This document shows, piece after piece, positions 44,195 through 52,104 of a DNA stretch of 64,000 nt. The notes under the pieces were generated by a model. The model ran no database searches, had not been told where the DNA came from, and was given only the letters and a program-made list of their open reading frames with translations. The stretch comes from Desulfospira sp963664655 (lineage in GTDB: Bacteria; Desulfobacterota; Desulfobacteria; Desulfobacterales; Desulfobacteraceae). The stretch spans positions 3,596,001-3,660,000 of the forward strand of contig OY761554.1 in the NCBI GenBank assembly GCA_963664655.2. Reading direction: 5' to 3'. A program made the translations under genes and the position numbers. The first letter of the stretch is position 1; each line of letters opens with the position of its first letter.

Positions 44195-45351
44195 ATCCTG
44201 TTAAAAAACTGCTGGACCGGCTGGAACCTGAATTCAGGGAGGGCGGCAAATATCCCAAGCTTGCCCCCCTGTATGAGGCCACAGCCACCTTTTTTTTCCT
44301 GCCCTCTCCCGTAAACCGGGTCATGCCCTTTATCCGGGACTCCCTGGACCTGAAGCGGTATATGAGTTTTGTGATTCTGGCCCTGATGCCGGCCCTGTTC
44401 TTCGGGATCTGGAACACCGGGGTTCAGGCGGGCATTGCCCAGGGGAAAACGGTGGGGTTCTGGTCTGCCTGTTTTACGGGAAGCTTCTATGTGGTCCCCA
44501 TCATTATGGTCTCTTACGGGGTGGGATTTTTCTGGGAAATTTTGTTTGCTTCCATGAGACGCCATGAGATCAGCGAGGGGTTTTTGGTGACCGGCCTGCT
44601 GTTTCCCTTAACGCTGCCGCCCACCATCCCGTTGTGGCAGGTGGCCCTGGGCATCTCCTTTGGGGTGGTGCTGGGAAAGGAGGTCTTTGGGGGAACCGGC
44701 CGGAACATTCTGAACCCGGCCCTGACCGCCCGGGCGTTTCTGTTTTTTTCCTACCCGGTGACCATGTCCGGCGAGGTCTGGCGGGCCGGAAAGCAGGTGG
44801 TGGACGGATTGTCCGGGGCAACCCCCCTGGCCGTGACCGCCGGGGCCGGCCAGAGCCTGTCATCGGCCCTTTCCGAACATGGCTTTGACCTGCCAGCCTT
44901 ATTTTGGGGGGCCATTCCTGGGAGCATCGGTGAAACCTCCGCCCTGTGCTGCCTGATCGGGGGGCTGTTTTTAATGGTCACGGGAATTGCCAATTTCAGA
45001 ATTATCCTGGGGGGCATTGCCGGGCTTGTTCTGACCAGCATTTTTATTTACCTGATCCCCGGGGGCGCCGGCACCTGGGCCAATGCCGGGCCCTTATACC
45101 ATCTGTGCGCCGGGGGATTTTTATTCGGCATTGTTTTTATGGCCACAGATCCCGTGTCTGCGGCCGGAACCAACCCGGGCCGGTGGATATACGGCCTTTT
45201 GATCGGGTTTCTGACCGTCATCATCCGGGTGGCCAACCCGGCCTTTGCCGAGGGGGCCATGCTGTCCATTTTATTCATGAACGTGTTTGCCCCGCTCCTG
45301 GATTATCTGGTCATCCGGTTTAAAGCGTCAAAGAGGATTCCCAATGTCTGA
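44191..45351 (+). CDS. nqrB: Na+-NQR subunit B
   Basis: 386 aa integral membrane protein with about ten hydrophobic helices. The conserved SGATPLA motif (Thr near 211) is the covalent FMN attachment site of NqrB/RnfD. The start RPIRDSLDLKRYM-like segment is present as FIRDSLDLKRYMSFV. It carries electrons within the sodium pump and contributes to the ion path. It begins in the nqrA stop and overlaps nqrC by eight bases. Confidence 0.93.
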   Translation: MNPVKKLLDRLEPEFREGGKYPKLAPLYEATATFFFLPSPVNRVMPFIRDSLDLKRYMSFVILALMPALFFGIWNTGVQAGIAQGKTVGFWSACFTGSFYVVPIIMVSYGVGFFWEILFASMRRHEISEGFLVTGLLFPLTLPPTIPLWQVALGISFGVVLGKEVFGGTGRNILNPALTARAFLFFSYPVTMSGEVWRAGKQVVDGLSGATPLAVTAGAGQSLSSALSEHGFDLPALFWGAIPGSIGETSALCCLIGGLFLMVTGIANFRIILGGIAGLVLTSIFIYLIPGGAGTWANAGPLYHLCAGGFLFGIVFMATDPVSAAGTNPGRWIYGLLIGFLTVIIRVANPAFAEGAMLSILFMNVFAPLLDYLVIRFKASKRIPNV

Positions 45352-46123
45352 CACCAGCGAAAGCCCCATGGAAAAAGTCCCGGAAAAGGCATCACCCAAA
45401 GCGAAATCCGGTAAAAAAAAGGAGAATACCCGGTTCCGGGTGATCCGGTTTGCCCTGCTGCTCTCGGTGATTTGCAGCCTGTTGATCACGGCGGCGGCCA
45501 ATGGCCTTAAAAACCTGCAGGAAGAAAACATGGCCCTGGACAAAAAGGTCAATATTTTAAAGGCGGCCAATATCCTGACCGGTAAAAAACCGCCCAAAGA
45601 CGAGATCGACCGCCTTTATAATGAACGGATCGAGCAGGTCATGGTGGAGCAGTCCGGCCGGATTCTTGAGGCCGGGGAAAAGGCCGGGACCGATGCCTTA
45701 AGTCTTTATTTTTACCGGACCAATGGCCATATTGACGGGTATATCCTGCCCATCAATACCCGGGGGCTGTGGGGAAAGATCCGCGGATACCTGGCCTTTG
45801 AAAGGGACGGCCAGACCGTTGCGGGATTTTCCGTGTTCAGCCATTCGGAAACCCCGGGCCTTGGCGGTGAGATTGAAAGCAAATGGTTCCAGGACAATTT
45901 CAAGGGAAAGAAAATATTAAACTCCCAGGATAAATTTGTATCCGTGGGCATTGCCAAGGGAAAGGCTGAAAACCTTCCCGCGGCCTTTCAGGAGAATTAT
46001 GTGGACGGTATCAGCGGGGCCACCCTGACCGGAAAATACCTTTCCGAAGGGATCAAGTCCACTCTGGAACGGTATGAGCCCTTGTCCATTACATTCCGGC
46101 AAAAAGGATTGAAAAAACAGTAA
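45344..46123 (+). CDS. nqrC: Na+-NQR subunit C
   Basis: 259 aa from the ATG at 45344. A single N-terminal membrane helix (IRFALLLSVICSLLITAAA) follows a Lys-rich tail. The periplasmic domain ends with the FMN-threonine motif SGATLT (Thr near 226) and contains HSETPGLGGEI. The stop codon TAA (46121-46123) lies inside the terminal inverted repeat of the element at 46120-46227, so insertion of that element has set the 3' end of this gene. Confidence 0.93.
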   Translation: MSDTSESPMEKVPEKASPKAKSGKKKENTRFRVIRFALLLSVICSLLITAAANGLKNLQEENMALDKKVNILKAANILTGKKPPKDEIDRLYNERIEQVMVEQSGRILEAGEKAGTDALSLYFYRTNGHIDGYILPINTRGLWGKIRGYLAFERDGQTVAGFSVFSHSETPGLGGEIESKWFQDNFKGKKILNSQDKFVSVGIAKGKAENLPAAFQENYVDGISGATLTGKYLSEGIKSTLERYEPLSITFRQKGLKKQ

Positions 46124-46227
46124 CTGTTCATCAGTGCCCCATCTTCGCTCATTCAGTCCTTCTCACATAGCAACAGTATGCACCGAAGGCCTGACTAAAC
46201 AAATATGAAGCACTGATGAACAGTTAC
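46120..46227. mobile_element. 108-bp MITE-like element with perfect 18-bp terminal inverted repeats
   Basis: GTAACTGTTCATCAGTGC (46120-46137) and its exact reverse complement (46210-46227) bound the element. An inner pair TCAGTCCTTC / GAAGGCCTGA extends the palindrome. No coding capacity. It lies between nqrC and nqrD and supplies the nqrC stop. No clear target duplication was found. Confidence 0.75.
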
Positions 46228-46245
46228 GGACTCAAGTTTTGTTTA

Positions 46246-46271
46246 TTTTTTAGCATTAGCTGAATAGTTAC
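46246..46271. repeat. 26-bp dispersed repeat, inverted copy
   Basis: Reads TTTTTAGCATTAGCTGAATAGTTAC near its 3' end; reverse complement of 14218-14243 with two changes. A heptad array begins 15 bp further on. Confidence 0.6.
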
Positions 46272-46285
46272 AAAAAACAATGATT

Positions 46286-46349
46286 GGATATGGGGCTTGG
46301 GATATGGGGAAAACAGCCCCAAGTTCCAGGTCCCATATCCCAAGCCCCC
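46286..46349. repeat. Facing heptad arrays (GGATATG/GGGCTTG type)
   Basis: Left units GGATATG, GGGCTTG, GGATATG (46286-46306); right arm 46327-46349 carries the inverted series with CCATATC and CCAAGCC. The unit resembles that at 40766. Confidence 0.7.
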
Positions 46350-46366
46350 GATAAGGATAATTTGAT

Positions 46367-46972
46367 ATGAACGACATGTCCCACTTTAAAGAGATCCTGA
46401 CCAAGGGAATCTGGACACAAAACCCCGTGGCCTACCAGGTCCTGGGGATCTGCTCGGCCCTGGCCGTGACCGTGAAGATGTCAACGGCCGTGGTCATGGC
46501 CCTGGCCCTGACCCTGGTAACGGCCTGTTCATCCATGGCCATTTCAGCGCTTCGAAAGCAGATCCCCTCCAATATCCGGATTATTGCCGAGCTTGCCATT
46601 ATCGCCTCCCTGGTCATTGTCACCGATGAAATCCTTCAGGCCTTTGTCTATGACATCTCCAAACAGCTGTCTATTTTTGTGGGGCTGATCATCACCAACT
46701 GCATCGTGCTGGGCCGGGCCGAGGCCTTTGCCCTGGCCAACCCGCCCCTGGATGCCTTTGTGGACGGCCTGGCCAACGGGGCCGGATACGGCCTGGTCCT
46801 GGTCAGTGTGGCCTTTGTCCGGGAGCTTCTGGGGTCAGGCAAAATTTTAGGATTGCCGGTGATCCCCCAGTTTGTCTATGACCTGGGGTATCAGAATATG
46901 GGGCTGATGGTCCTGGCCCCCGGGGCGTTTTTTATTATTGGGTTATTGGTGTGGCTTAAAAACAGCCTTTAG
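46367..46972 (+). CDS. nqrD: Na+-NQR subunit D
   Basis: 201 aa, six predicted membrane helices. The N-terminal KEILTKGIWTQNPVAYQVLGICSALAVT region (given in part) and ITNCIVLGRAEAFA are NqrD/RnfE signatures; the latter contains the half-membrane Cys that helps bind the intramembrane iron-sulfur centre. SD AAGGATAATTTGAT. The TAG stop overlaps the first heptad of the next array. Confidence 0.93.
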   Translation: MNDMSHFKEILTKGIWTQNPVAYQVLGICSALAVTVKMSTAVVMALALTLVTACSSMAISALRKQIPSNIRIIAELAIIASLVIVTDEILQAFVYDISKQLSIFVGLIITNCIVLGRAEAFALANPPLDAFVDGLANGAGYGLVLVSVAFVRELLGSGKILGLPVIPQFVYDLGYQNMGLMVLAPGAFFIIGLLVWLKNSL

Positions 46973-47041
46973 CTATAAGCCATTAGCTATTAGCTATTAA
47001 GGGTTTGGGGTATCAGCCAACAGCTAAACGCTAACAGCTTC
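46971..47041. repeat. Facing heptad arrays (AGCTATT / CAGCTAA type)
   Basis: Left: AGCTATA, AGCCATT, AGCTATT, AGCTATT (46971-46998). Right: CAGCCAA, CAGCTAA, ACGCTAA, CAGCTTC (47014-47041), an inverted series. It fills most of the nqrD-nqrE gap. Confidence 0.75.
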
Positions 47042-47057
47042 AAAACAGAGGATTAGC

Positions 47058-47666
47058 ATGGGTGATTTATTCAGTCTGTTTATTAATTCGGTATTTATCG
47101 GGAATATCCTGCTGGCCTATTTTCTGGGCATGTGTTCGTTTATTGCCGTGTCCAAGAATGTGGAAACGGCTATTGGCCTGGGGTCTGCGGTGATTTTTGT
47201 GCTCGCGGTGACAAGTCCTGTCAACTGGATTGTCTATCACGGATTTCTGGCCCCCGGGGCCCTGTCCTGGGCCGGGTTCCCGGATCTGGACTTAAGCTAT
47301 TTAAAGTACATCACCTTTATTGCCGTGATTGCGGCCATGGTCCAGGCCGTTGAAATGATCATTGACCGGTACTCCCCGGCCCTTTACGCCAGCCTTGGCG
47401 TGTTTTTGCCCCTGATCGCCGTTAACTGCGCCATCTTAGGTACCAGCCTGTTCATGGTGGAGCGCAACTATACCCTGGTGGAGTCCATTATTTTCGGGGC
47501 CGGGTCCGGCACGGGCTGGATGCTGGCCATTGTTTCCATGGCCGCCATCCGCTTAAAACTCCGGTATGCCGATGTGCCCCAGGGGCTCCAGGGATTCGGG
47601 ATTACCATGATTGTGGCCGGCCTCATGGCCATGACTTTTATGATGTTTTCAGGAATCACCTTATGA
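47058..47666 (+). CDS. nqrE: Na+-NQR subunit E
   Basis: 202 aa, six membrane helices. LFINSVFIGNILLAYFLGMC at the N-terminus and VNCAILGTSLFMVERNY later are NqrE/RnfA hallmarks; the cysteines in FLGMCSF and VNCAILG pair with those of NqrD. The start follows GAGGATTAGC. Part of the membrane core that carries the intramembrane cluster. Confidence 0.94.
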   Translation: MGDLFSLFINSVFIGNILLAYFLGMCSFIAVSKNVETAIGLGSAVIFVLAVTSPVNWIVYHGFLAPGALSWAGFPDLDLSYLKYITFIAVIAAMVQAVEMIIDRYSPALYASLGVFLPLIAVNCAILGTSLFMVERNYTLVESIIFGAGSGTGWMLAIVSMAAIRLKLRYADVPQGLQGFGITMIVAGLMAMTFMMFSGITL

Positions 47667-47729
47667 TAACCGGATCGAACAAAACAGCATGGATTGAAAG
47701 GCAGCAAAACCCGTCGGATGAGGAATTTT

Positions 47730-47757
47730 CATCCTTCATCCTTCATCCTTCATCCTT
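47730..47757. repeat. Heptad tandem array (CATCCTT x4)
   Basis: Four perfect CATCCTT units. Reverse complement AAGGATG is a phase variant of the AGGATGA array at 54681-54750. Lies between nqrE and nqrF. Confidence 0.8.
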
Positions 47758-47775
47758 TCACAAAGGGGAGGCATT

Positions 47776-48987
47776 TTGATTTACCTGATCAGCATTCTGG
47801 TATTTTCCGGGGTGATCGGCATTCTTGTGGTGGTACTGCTTTTTGTTGAATCCAGGGTCACAACAGAGGGTGCCCGCACCGTCACCATCAACGATAATGC
47901 CGATGAGCCCCTTGAGGTCCAGGGAACCCCCACCCTGTTGTCCGCCCTGTCCAAAGAGGGCATTTTCCTGCCGTCGGCCTGCGGCGGGTCCGGGTCCTGC
48001 GGCATGTGCAAATGTGTGGTCACCAAAGGGGGCGGTTCTGTCCTGCCCACGGAACTGGCCCATCTGTCCCGGGCCGAGAAAATGGAAGGCAAACGCCTGT
48101 CCTGCCAGGTCAAAATCAAGGACAACATGGCCATCAAGGTCCCGGAATCCATTTTCGGGATTAAAAAGGTTCAGGCCACGGTGGTCTCCAACCACAACGT
48201 GGCGACCTTTATCAAGGAACTGGTTCTCAAGCCCGACACCCCGGTTGATTTTAAAGCCGGGGCCTATATGCAGATTGATGTGCCTGAATACGATATCCGG
48301 TTTAAGGAGTTTAACATTGAATCCAAGTACGTGAGCGAATGGAAAAAATACAACCTTCTGGAGCTGGCCGCCAAAGGCATTAAGCCCGGCTTCAGGGCGT
48401 ATTCCCTGGCCAATCCCTCTTATGAAAATGAGATCCTGGCCTTTAACGTCCGGATTGCCACGCCCCCGCCGGGAACCGAAGGCATTCCGCCCGGATTCGG
48501 GTCTTCTTACGTGTTTGGCCTTGCCCCGGGGGACCGGGTCACCGTGTCCGGCCCTTACGGGGATTTTATGGCCAGGGACACGGACCGGGAAATGTGTTTT
48601 ATCGGCGGCGGTGCCGGCATGGCCCCGTTGCGCAGCCATATCTTTCAGCAGCTTCGGGGGATGAACACCTCCCGGAAAATTTCCTTCTGGTACGGGGCCC
48701 GTTCCTTAAAGGAGTTGTTTTATGACGAGGATTTTAAAACCCTGGACCGGGAGTTTGACAATTTTTCTTATTATGTGGCCTTGTCTTCACCGGAAAAAGA
48801 GGACAACTGGACTGGCCTGACCGGATTTATCAATGTTCACCTGTGCGATGCGTATCTGTGTAAACATGATGATCCCGGTGAGATTGAGTTTTACCTGTGC
48901 GGTCCGCCGCCCATGATTGATTCGGTGATTAACTCCCTTCATGAGTATGGGGTGGAGGATGATATGATATTCTACGACAAATTTTAA
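47776..48987 (+). CDS. nqrF: Na+-NQR subunit F (NADH dehydrogenase subunit)
   Basis: 403 aa from a TTG start with a strong SD (GGGGAGG five bases upstream). One N-terminal membrane helix (LISILVFSGVIGILVVVLLF) anchors it. A [2Fe-2S] domain follows with SACGGSGSCGMCKC and a fourth Cys in RLSCQVK. The FAD domain shows FRAYSLANPS and the NADH domain GGGAGMAPLRSHI and YLCGPPPMI. It takes hydride from NADH and feeds electrons into the pump. Last gene of nqrABCDEF. Confidence 0.95.
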   Translation: MIYLISILVFSGVIGILVVVLLFVESRVTTEGARTVTINDNADEPLEVQGTPTLLSALSKEGIFLPSACGGSGSCGMCKCVVTKGGGSVLPTELAHLSRAEKMEGKRLSCQVKIKDNMAIKVPESIFGIKKVQATVVSNHNVATFIKELVLKPDTPVDFKAGAYMQIDVPEYDIRFKEFNIESKYVSEWKKYNLLELAAKGIKPGFRAYSLANPSYENEILAFNVRIATPPPGTEGIPPGFGSSYVFGLAPGDRVTVSGPYGDFMARDTDREMCFIGGGAGMAPLRSHIFQQLRGMNTSRKISFWYGARSLKELFYDEDFKTLDREFDNFSYYVALSSPEKEDNWTGLTGFINVHLCDAYLCKHDDPGEIEFYLCGPPPMIDSVINSLHEYGVEDDMIFYDKF

Positions 48988-48990
48988 TCA

Positions 48991-49114
48991 TGTTTGAACG
49001 ACAACTCACCCATCTGCGGTGTTGCTGCAGAATTCCAAGATCCTCACGTACAAAAGTGGGCTCCGGTCTTGGAATCCTTTGCGCCTTGCATCTGGGCAAG
49101 TTCTCGTCCAAACA
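48991..49114. repeat. Palindromic dispersed element, copy 2
   Basis: 124 bp bounded by TGTTTGAACGACAACT and AGTTCTCGTCCAAACA. Inner arms are TTCCAAGA / TCTTGGAA, different in sequence from copy 1 (TTTTGCAA / TTGCAAAA) but again complementary. Lies directly after the nqrF stop. Confidence 0.8.
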
Positions 49115-49159
49115 TTAAAAGATACAAGGAATATTTCCAAAATTAGAAAGGAAATTTGT

Positions 49160-50896
49160 ATGGAACCGGCAGTTTTACCAAACAAGGTATGGTATTCGAC
49201 CGATGCCAGGGATTTCGGGCAGGTGGCCAAAAGCATTCCCTGCCAGAACGCGTGTCCGGCCCGGACCAATATTCCCGGGTACATCCGGTTGATCTATGAA
49301 AAACGGTACTCCCGGGCCTATGAGCTGAACCGGGGGGCCAATATCCTGCCGGGGGTTTTGGGAAGGATCTGTTCAAGGCCCTGTGAAACCGCCTGCCGCC
49401 ACGGGGAGCCCGGCAATGGCCGGAGTGTGGGCATCTGCCACCTGAAACGGGCCTGTGCCGATTTAAAGTCCCCCATGCACCGGATTGCCGAATCCCTTTA
49501 CGGCCCTTCAGGCAAAAGGGTGGCCGTGATCGGTGCAGGACCCGCCGGCCTTGCCTGTGCCCATGACTTAGCGGTCTTTGGCCATGAGGTGGTGATCTTT
49601 GAGTCCCGGGAAAAGCCCGGCGGCATGCTCATGTACGGCATTCCTGAATTCCGGCTGCCCCGGGACCTGCTCATGACCGAAATCAGCAATATCCTTCGCC
49701 TGGGCATTGCCCTTAAAACCAGCCAGAAAGTGGGAACGGATGTCTCCCTTGAGGACCTGCAAAAGGACTTTCACGCGGTGGTGGTGTCCACAGGCTGCAC
49801 CCGGCCCGTAAAATTAGGGGTCCCGGGAGAGGATCTGGAACACGTCTATGACGGGCTAAAGTTCATGGACCTGGTCAATGCCGGGGAGAAACCCTTTGTG
49901 GGCCGCACCGTGGCCGTGATCGGGGCCGGGTTCACGGCTGTGGACTGTGCCAGGTCCGCCCTTCGCTTAGGGGCTGAGCATGTGACCCTGAACATTCGAA
50001 AAACCCAGGAGCAGATGCGCATTGATGAAACTGAAAAGCACGAGGCCCTGTTTGAAGGGATCCGGATTCAGGCCCTGGTCCAGCCCTCAAAGATTCTGGG
50101 TGAAAACGGCAAAGTCACGGCCATTGAGTTCCGGCATACCCGGATGGAAACCCGGAAAGGGGCAGACGGCCGGCCCCCGGTTAAGACCTCCCGCCCCATT
50201 GACGGATCTGAATTTATAATTCCCTGTGACAGCGTGATTGCCGCTTTAGGCCAGTCGCCGGACGGGGAGCAGGTGGCCGTGGATCCGGGTGAAATAAACC
50301 CCGGCACCCACAGGGTGGGGGGCGACAACCTGTTTGTGGCCGGTGACTTCTCAACCGGGTCCACTGACGTCATTACCGCCATTGCCGGGGGCCGGCAGTG
50401 CGCCCTTTCCGTAGATGCGTTTTTTATGGGGATTAAAAGAAGGGAGTGGAAAATAAGGCTTGAATCCCACACCACCACGGACCGGCCCCGGGCCTTTGAT
50501 TTTATCGAAAGAATCCCTGTCAGCACCCTTGATATGGAACAGCGGATGGCGTCTTATACCAGGGAGGTGGAGACCGGGTTTTCCCCGGACCATGCCCATG
50601 AGGAATCCAAGCGGTGCTACCTTTGCAACCTCAGGTATGAAATTGATCCGCTGCGGTGTATTTACTGTTCCGCCTGTATTGATGTGGCCCCCAAAGACTG
50701 CATCAAAATGGTGACCGGCATTCCCGTCACCCCGGAAGGGGCCTATGGGGATTATCAGGAGACCCGTCAGTGGAACCGGGTGGTGTCCATCACCATTGAC
50801 AACGATCAGTGCATCCGGTGCGGACAATGCTATGCGGTCTGCCCCATGGACTGTATTTCGGTCACCAAGACCGAACTGGTCCGGACAGATCTGTAA
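49160..50896 (+). CDS. NfnB/GltD-like FAD-NAD(P) oxidoreductase with added ferredoxin domain
   Basis: 578 aa from the ATG at 49160 (GAAAGGAAATTTGT upstream). The N-terminal Fer4_20-type domain has cysteines in CQNACPARTNIPG, CSRPCETACRHG and CHLKRAC. It continues with FAD site VIGAGPAGLACAHDL and NAD(P) site VIGAGFTAVDCARS, as in GltD and NfnB. The C-terminus adds a two-cluster ferredoxin: CIYCSACIDVAP and CIRCGQCYAVCP; the first motif has Ala where the fourth Cys is expected. It probably shuttles electrons between ferredoxin and NAD(P)H for the 2-oxoacid oxidoreductase encoded downstream. Confidence 0.85.
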   Translation: MEPAVLPNKVWYSTDARDFGQVAKSIPCQNACPARTNIPGYIRLIYEKRYSRAYELNRGANILPGVLGRICSRPCETACRHGEPGNGRSVGICHLKRACADLKSPMHRIAESLYGPSGKRVAVIGAGPAGLACAHDLAVFGHEVVIFESREKPGGMLMYGIPEFRLPRDLLMTEISNILRLGIALKTSQKVGTDVSLEDLQKDFHAVVVSTGCTRPVKLGVPGEDLEHVYDGLKFMDLVNAGEKPFVGRTVAVIGAGFTAVDCARSALRLGAEHVTLNIRKTQEQMRIDETEKHEALFEGIRIQALVQPSKILGENGKVTAIEFRHTRMETRKGADGRPPVKTSRPIDGSEFIIPCDSVIAALGQSPDGEQVAVDPGEINPGTHRVGGDNLFVAGDFSTGSTDVITAIAGGRQCALSVDAFFMGIKRREWKIRLESHTTTDRPRAFDFIERIPVSTLDMEQRMASYTREVETGFSPDHAHEESKRCYLCNLRYEIDPLRCIYCSACIDVAPKDCIKMVTGIPVTPEGAYGDYQETRQWNRVVSITIDNDQCIRCGQCYAVCPMDCISVTKTELVRTDL

Positions 50897-50959
50897 CAGC
50901 TAAAAGCTAACGGCTAACAGCTAACAGCTAACAGCTAAAAGCTAACGGCTAACAGCTAA
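50897..50959. repeat. Heptad tandem array (CAGCTAA x9)
   Basis: Nine uninterrupted 7-bp units over 63 bp, ordered CAGCTAA, AAGCTAA, CGGCTAA, CAGCTAA, CAGCTAA, CAGCTAA, AAGCTAA, CGGCTAA, CAGCTAA. The four-unit block is repeated around a central unit. Each unit has TAA, so stops occur in all three frames. Confidence 0.85.
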
Positions 50960-50972
50960 TAAAGGAGCTACG

Positions 50973-52001
50973 ATGAGCAGCCATTATTTAATTTTGGGAA
51001 ACGGACCTGCCGGGAACCGGGCCGCCCTGACCCTGAGGGAGCATGATCCTGACGGGGACATCACCATCATTTCCGATGAAAATATCGAATTTTATTATAA
51101 ACCCAGGCTGACCGGATACCTGGCCGGGAACGTGACCCGGGAAAAGCTCACGGTCCATGATTTCAAGTTCTATGAGGATCACAAGATCCGGCTCCGGTTA
51201 GGCCAGAAAGTCAGTGCCCTGGATTTTGCCGGAAAACAAGTGCTGCTGGACCATTGCGAACCCGTGGGGTACGACCGCCTCATCATTGCCACGGGCTCAA
51301 CGGAACGGCTGCTGCCCAGTCTTGCACCGTTTAAGGAATACCTTAAATTTATCACTGCCTACAAAGAGGTCATGGCCTTTAAGGATCAGATTCAAAAGGC
51401 GGACGAGTTTTTCCTTCTGGGCGGAGATCTGGTGGGGTTCCGGTTTTCGAGCATGCTCAGGACCATGGGGAAACAGGTGACCATGCTTTTGTTTTCAGAT
51501 GCCTTCTGGCCCTTTAATCTCACCGATGAGATGCTGGAAAGCATTGAGGCAAGCCTTGTAAAAACCGGTACAAAGGTGATTTCCAAGGATGCCCTTGCCA
51601 ATATTGAAATCCGGGACGGCAAATCCCGGATCACCACCAAAGCCGGGATTGAACAGGCAGCGGACCTGATATTTTCCTTTAACGGGCTCATTCCCCGGGT
51701 GGATTTTGCAAAGGGCTCGGGCCTGGATATTGACCGGGGCATTCTGGTCAACGAATTTCTTCAAACCAATGTGGAAAATGTTTACGCCTGCGGGTCCTGC
51801 GCCCAGATCTTTCATCCCGGGATCAAGGCCTATATCACCTCCATGGGCTGGCCCAACGCCGACATCCAGGGAAAGACCGCGGCCTTGAACCTGCTTGGGG
51901 AACACCACCGCGTCGGGTCAGCCCCGCGCAAGTATTTTGACCTGGAAGGGGTGCAGATCAAGACCGCCTGGTGGGATGATATTGACAGCTTTGATATATG
52001 A
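50973..52001 (+). CDS. FAD-dependent pyridine nucleotide-disulfide-type oxidoreductase
   Basis: 342 aa, start after AAAGGAGCTACG. The FAD dinucleotide site is ILGNGPAGNRAAL, with a second FAD motif VYACGSCAQ. The NAD(P) site reads LLGGDLVGFRFSS, a weakened form of GxGxxG, so nucleotide binding may be altered. The closest general type is the NirB/rubredoxin-reductase-like group. Encoded between the NfnB-like protein and the 2-oxoacid:ferredoxin oxidoreductase; an accessory electron-transfer role is inferred. Confidence 0.8.
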   Translation: MSSHYLILGNGPAGNRAALTLREHDPDGDITIISDENIEFYYKPRLTGYLAGNVTREKLTVHDFKFYEDHKIRLRLGQKVSALDFAGKQVLLDHCEPVGYDRLIIATGSTERLLPSLAPFKEYLKFITAYKEVMAFKDQIQKADEFFLLGGDLVGFRFSSMLRTMGKQVTMLLFSDAFWPFNLTDEMLESIEASLVKTGTKVISKDALANIEIRDGKSRITTKAGIEQAADLIFSFNGLIPRVDFAKGSGLDIDRGILVNEFLQTNVENVYACGSCAQIFHPGIKAYITSMGWPNADIQGKTAALNLLGEHHRVGSAPRKYFDLEGVQIKTAWWDDIDSFDI

Positions 52002-52091
52002 GATATTAGACTTGAGACTTGAGACATTAGACTTGAGAAGAGAAATGAAAAGGCAATCTATAGCCTAAGGTCTAAAGTCTATAGTCTATCT
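51997..52091. repeat. Facing heptad arrays (CTTGAGA / TCTATAG type)
   Basis: Left: TATGAGA, TATTAGA, CTTGAGA, CTTGAGA, CATTAGA, CTTGAGA (51997-52038). Right: TCTATAG, CCTAAGG, TCTAAAG, TCTATAG, TCTATCT (52057-52091), inverted relative to the left. The preceding gene's stop codon lies inside the first unit. Confidence 0.75.
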
Positions 52092-52104
52092 AAGGGGAAA
52101 AACA

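Noticed and set aside
42866..48987. Reading the operon as rnf rather than nqr
   Set aside because: Order A-B-C-D-E-F with a terminal [2Fe-2S]/FAD/NADH subunit is Nqr; RnfB and RnfG-order genes are missing. Only the cluster cysteines of subunit A recall RnfC.
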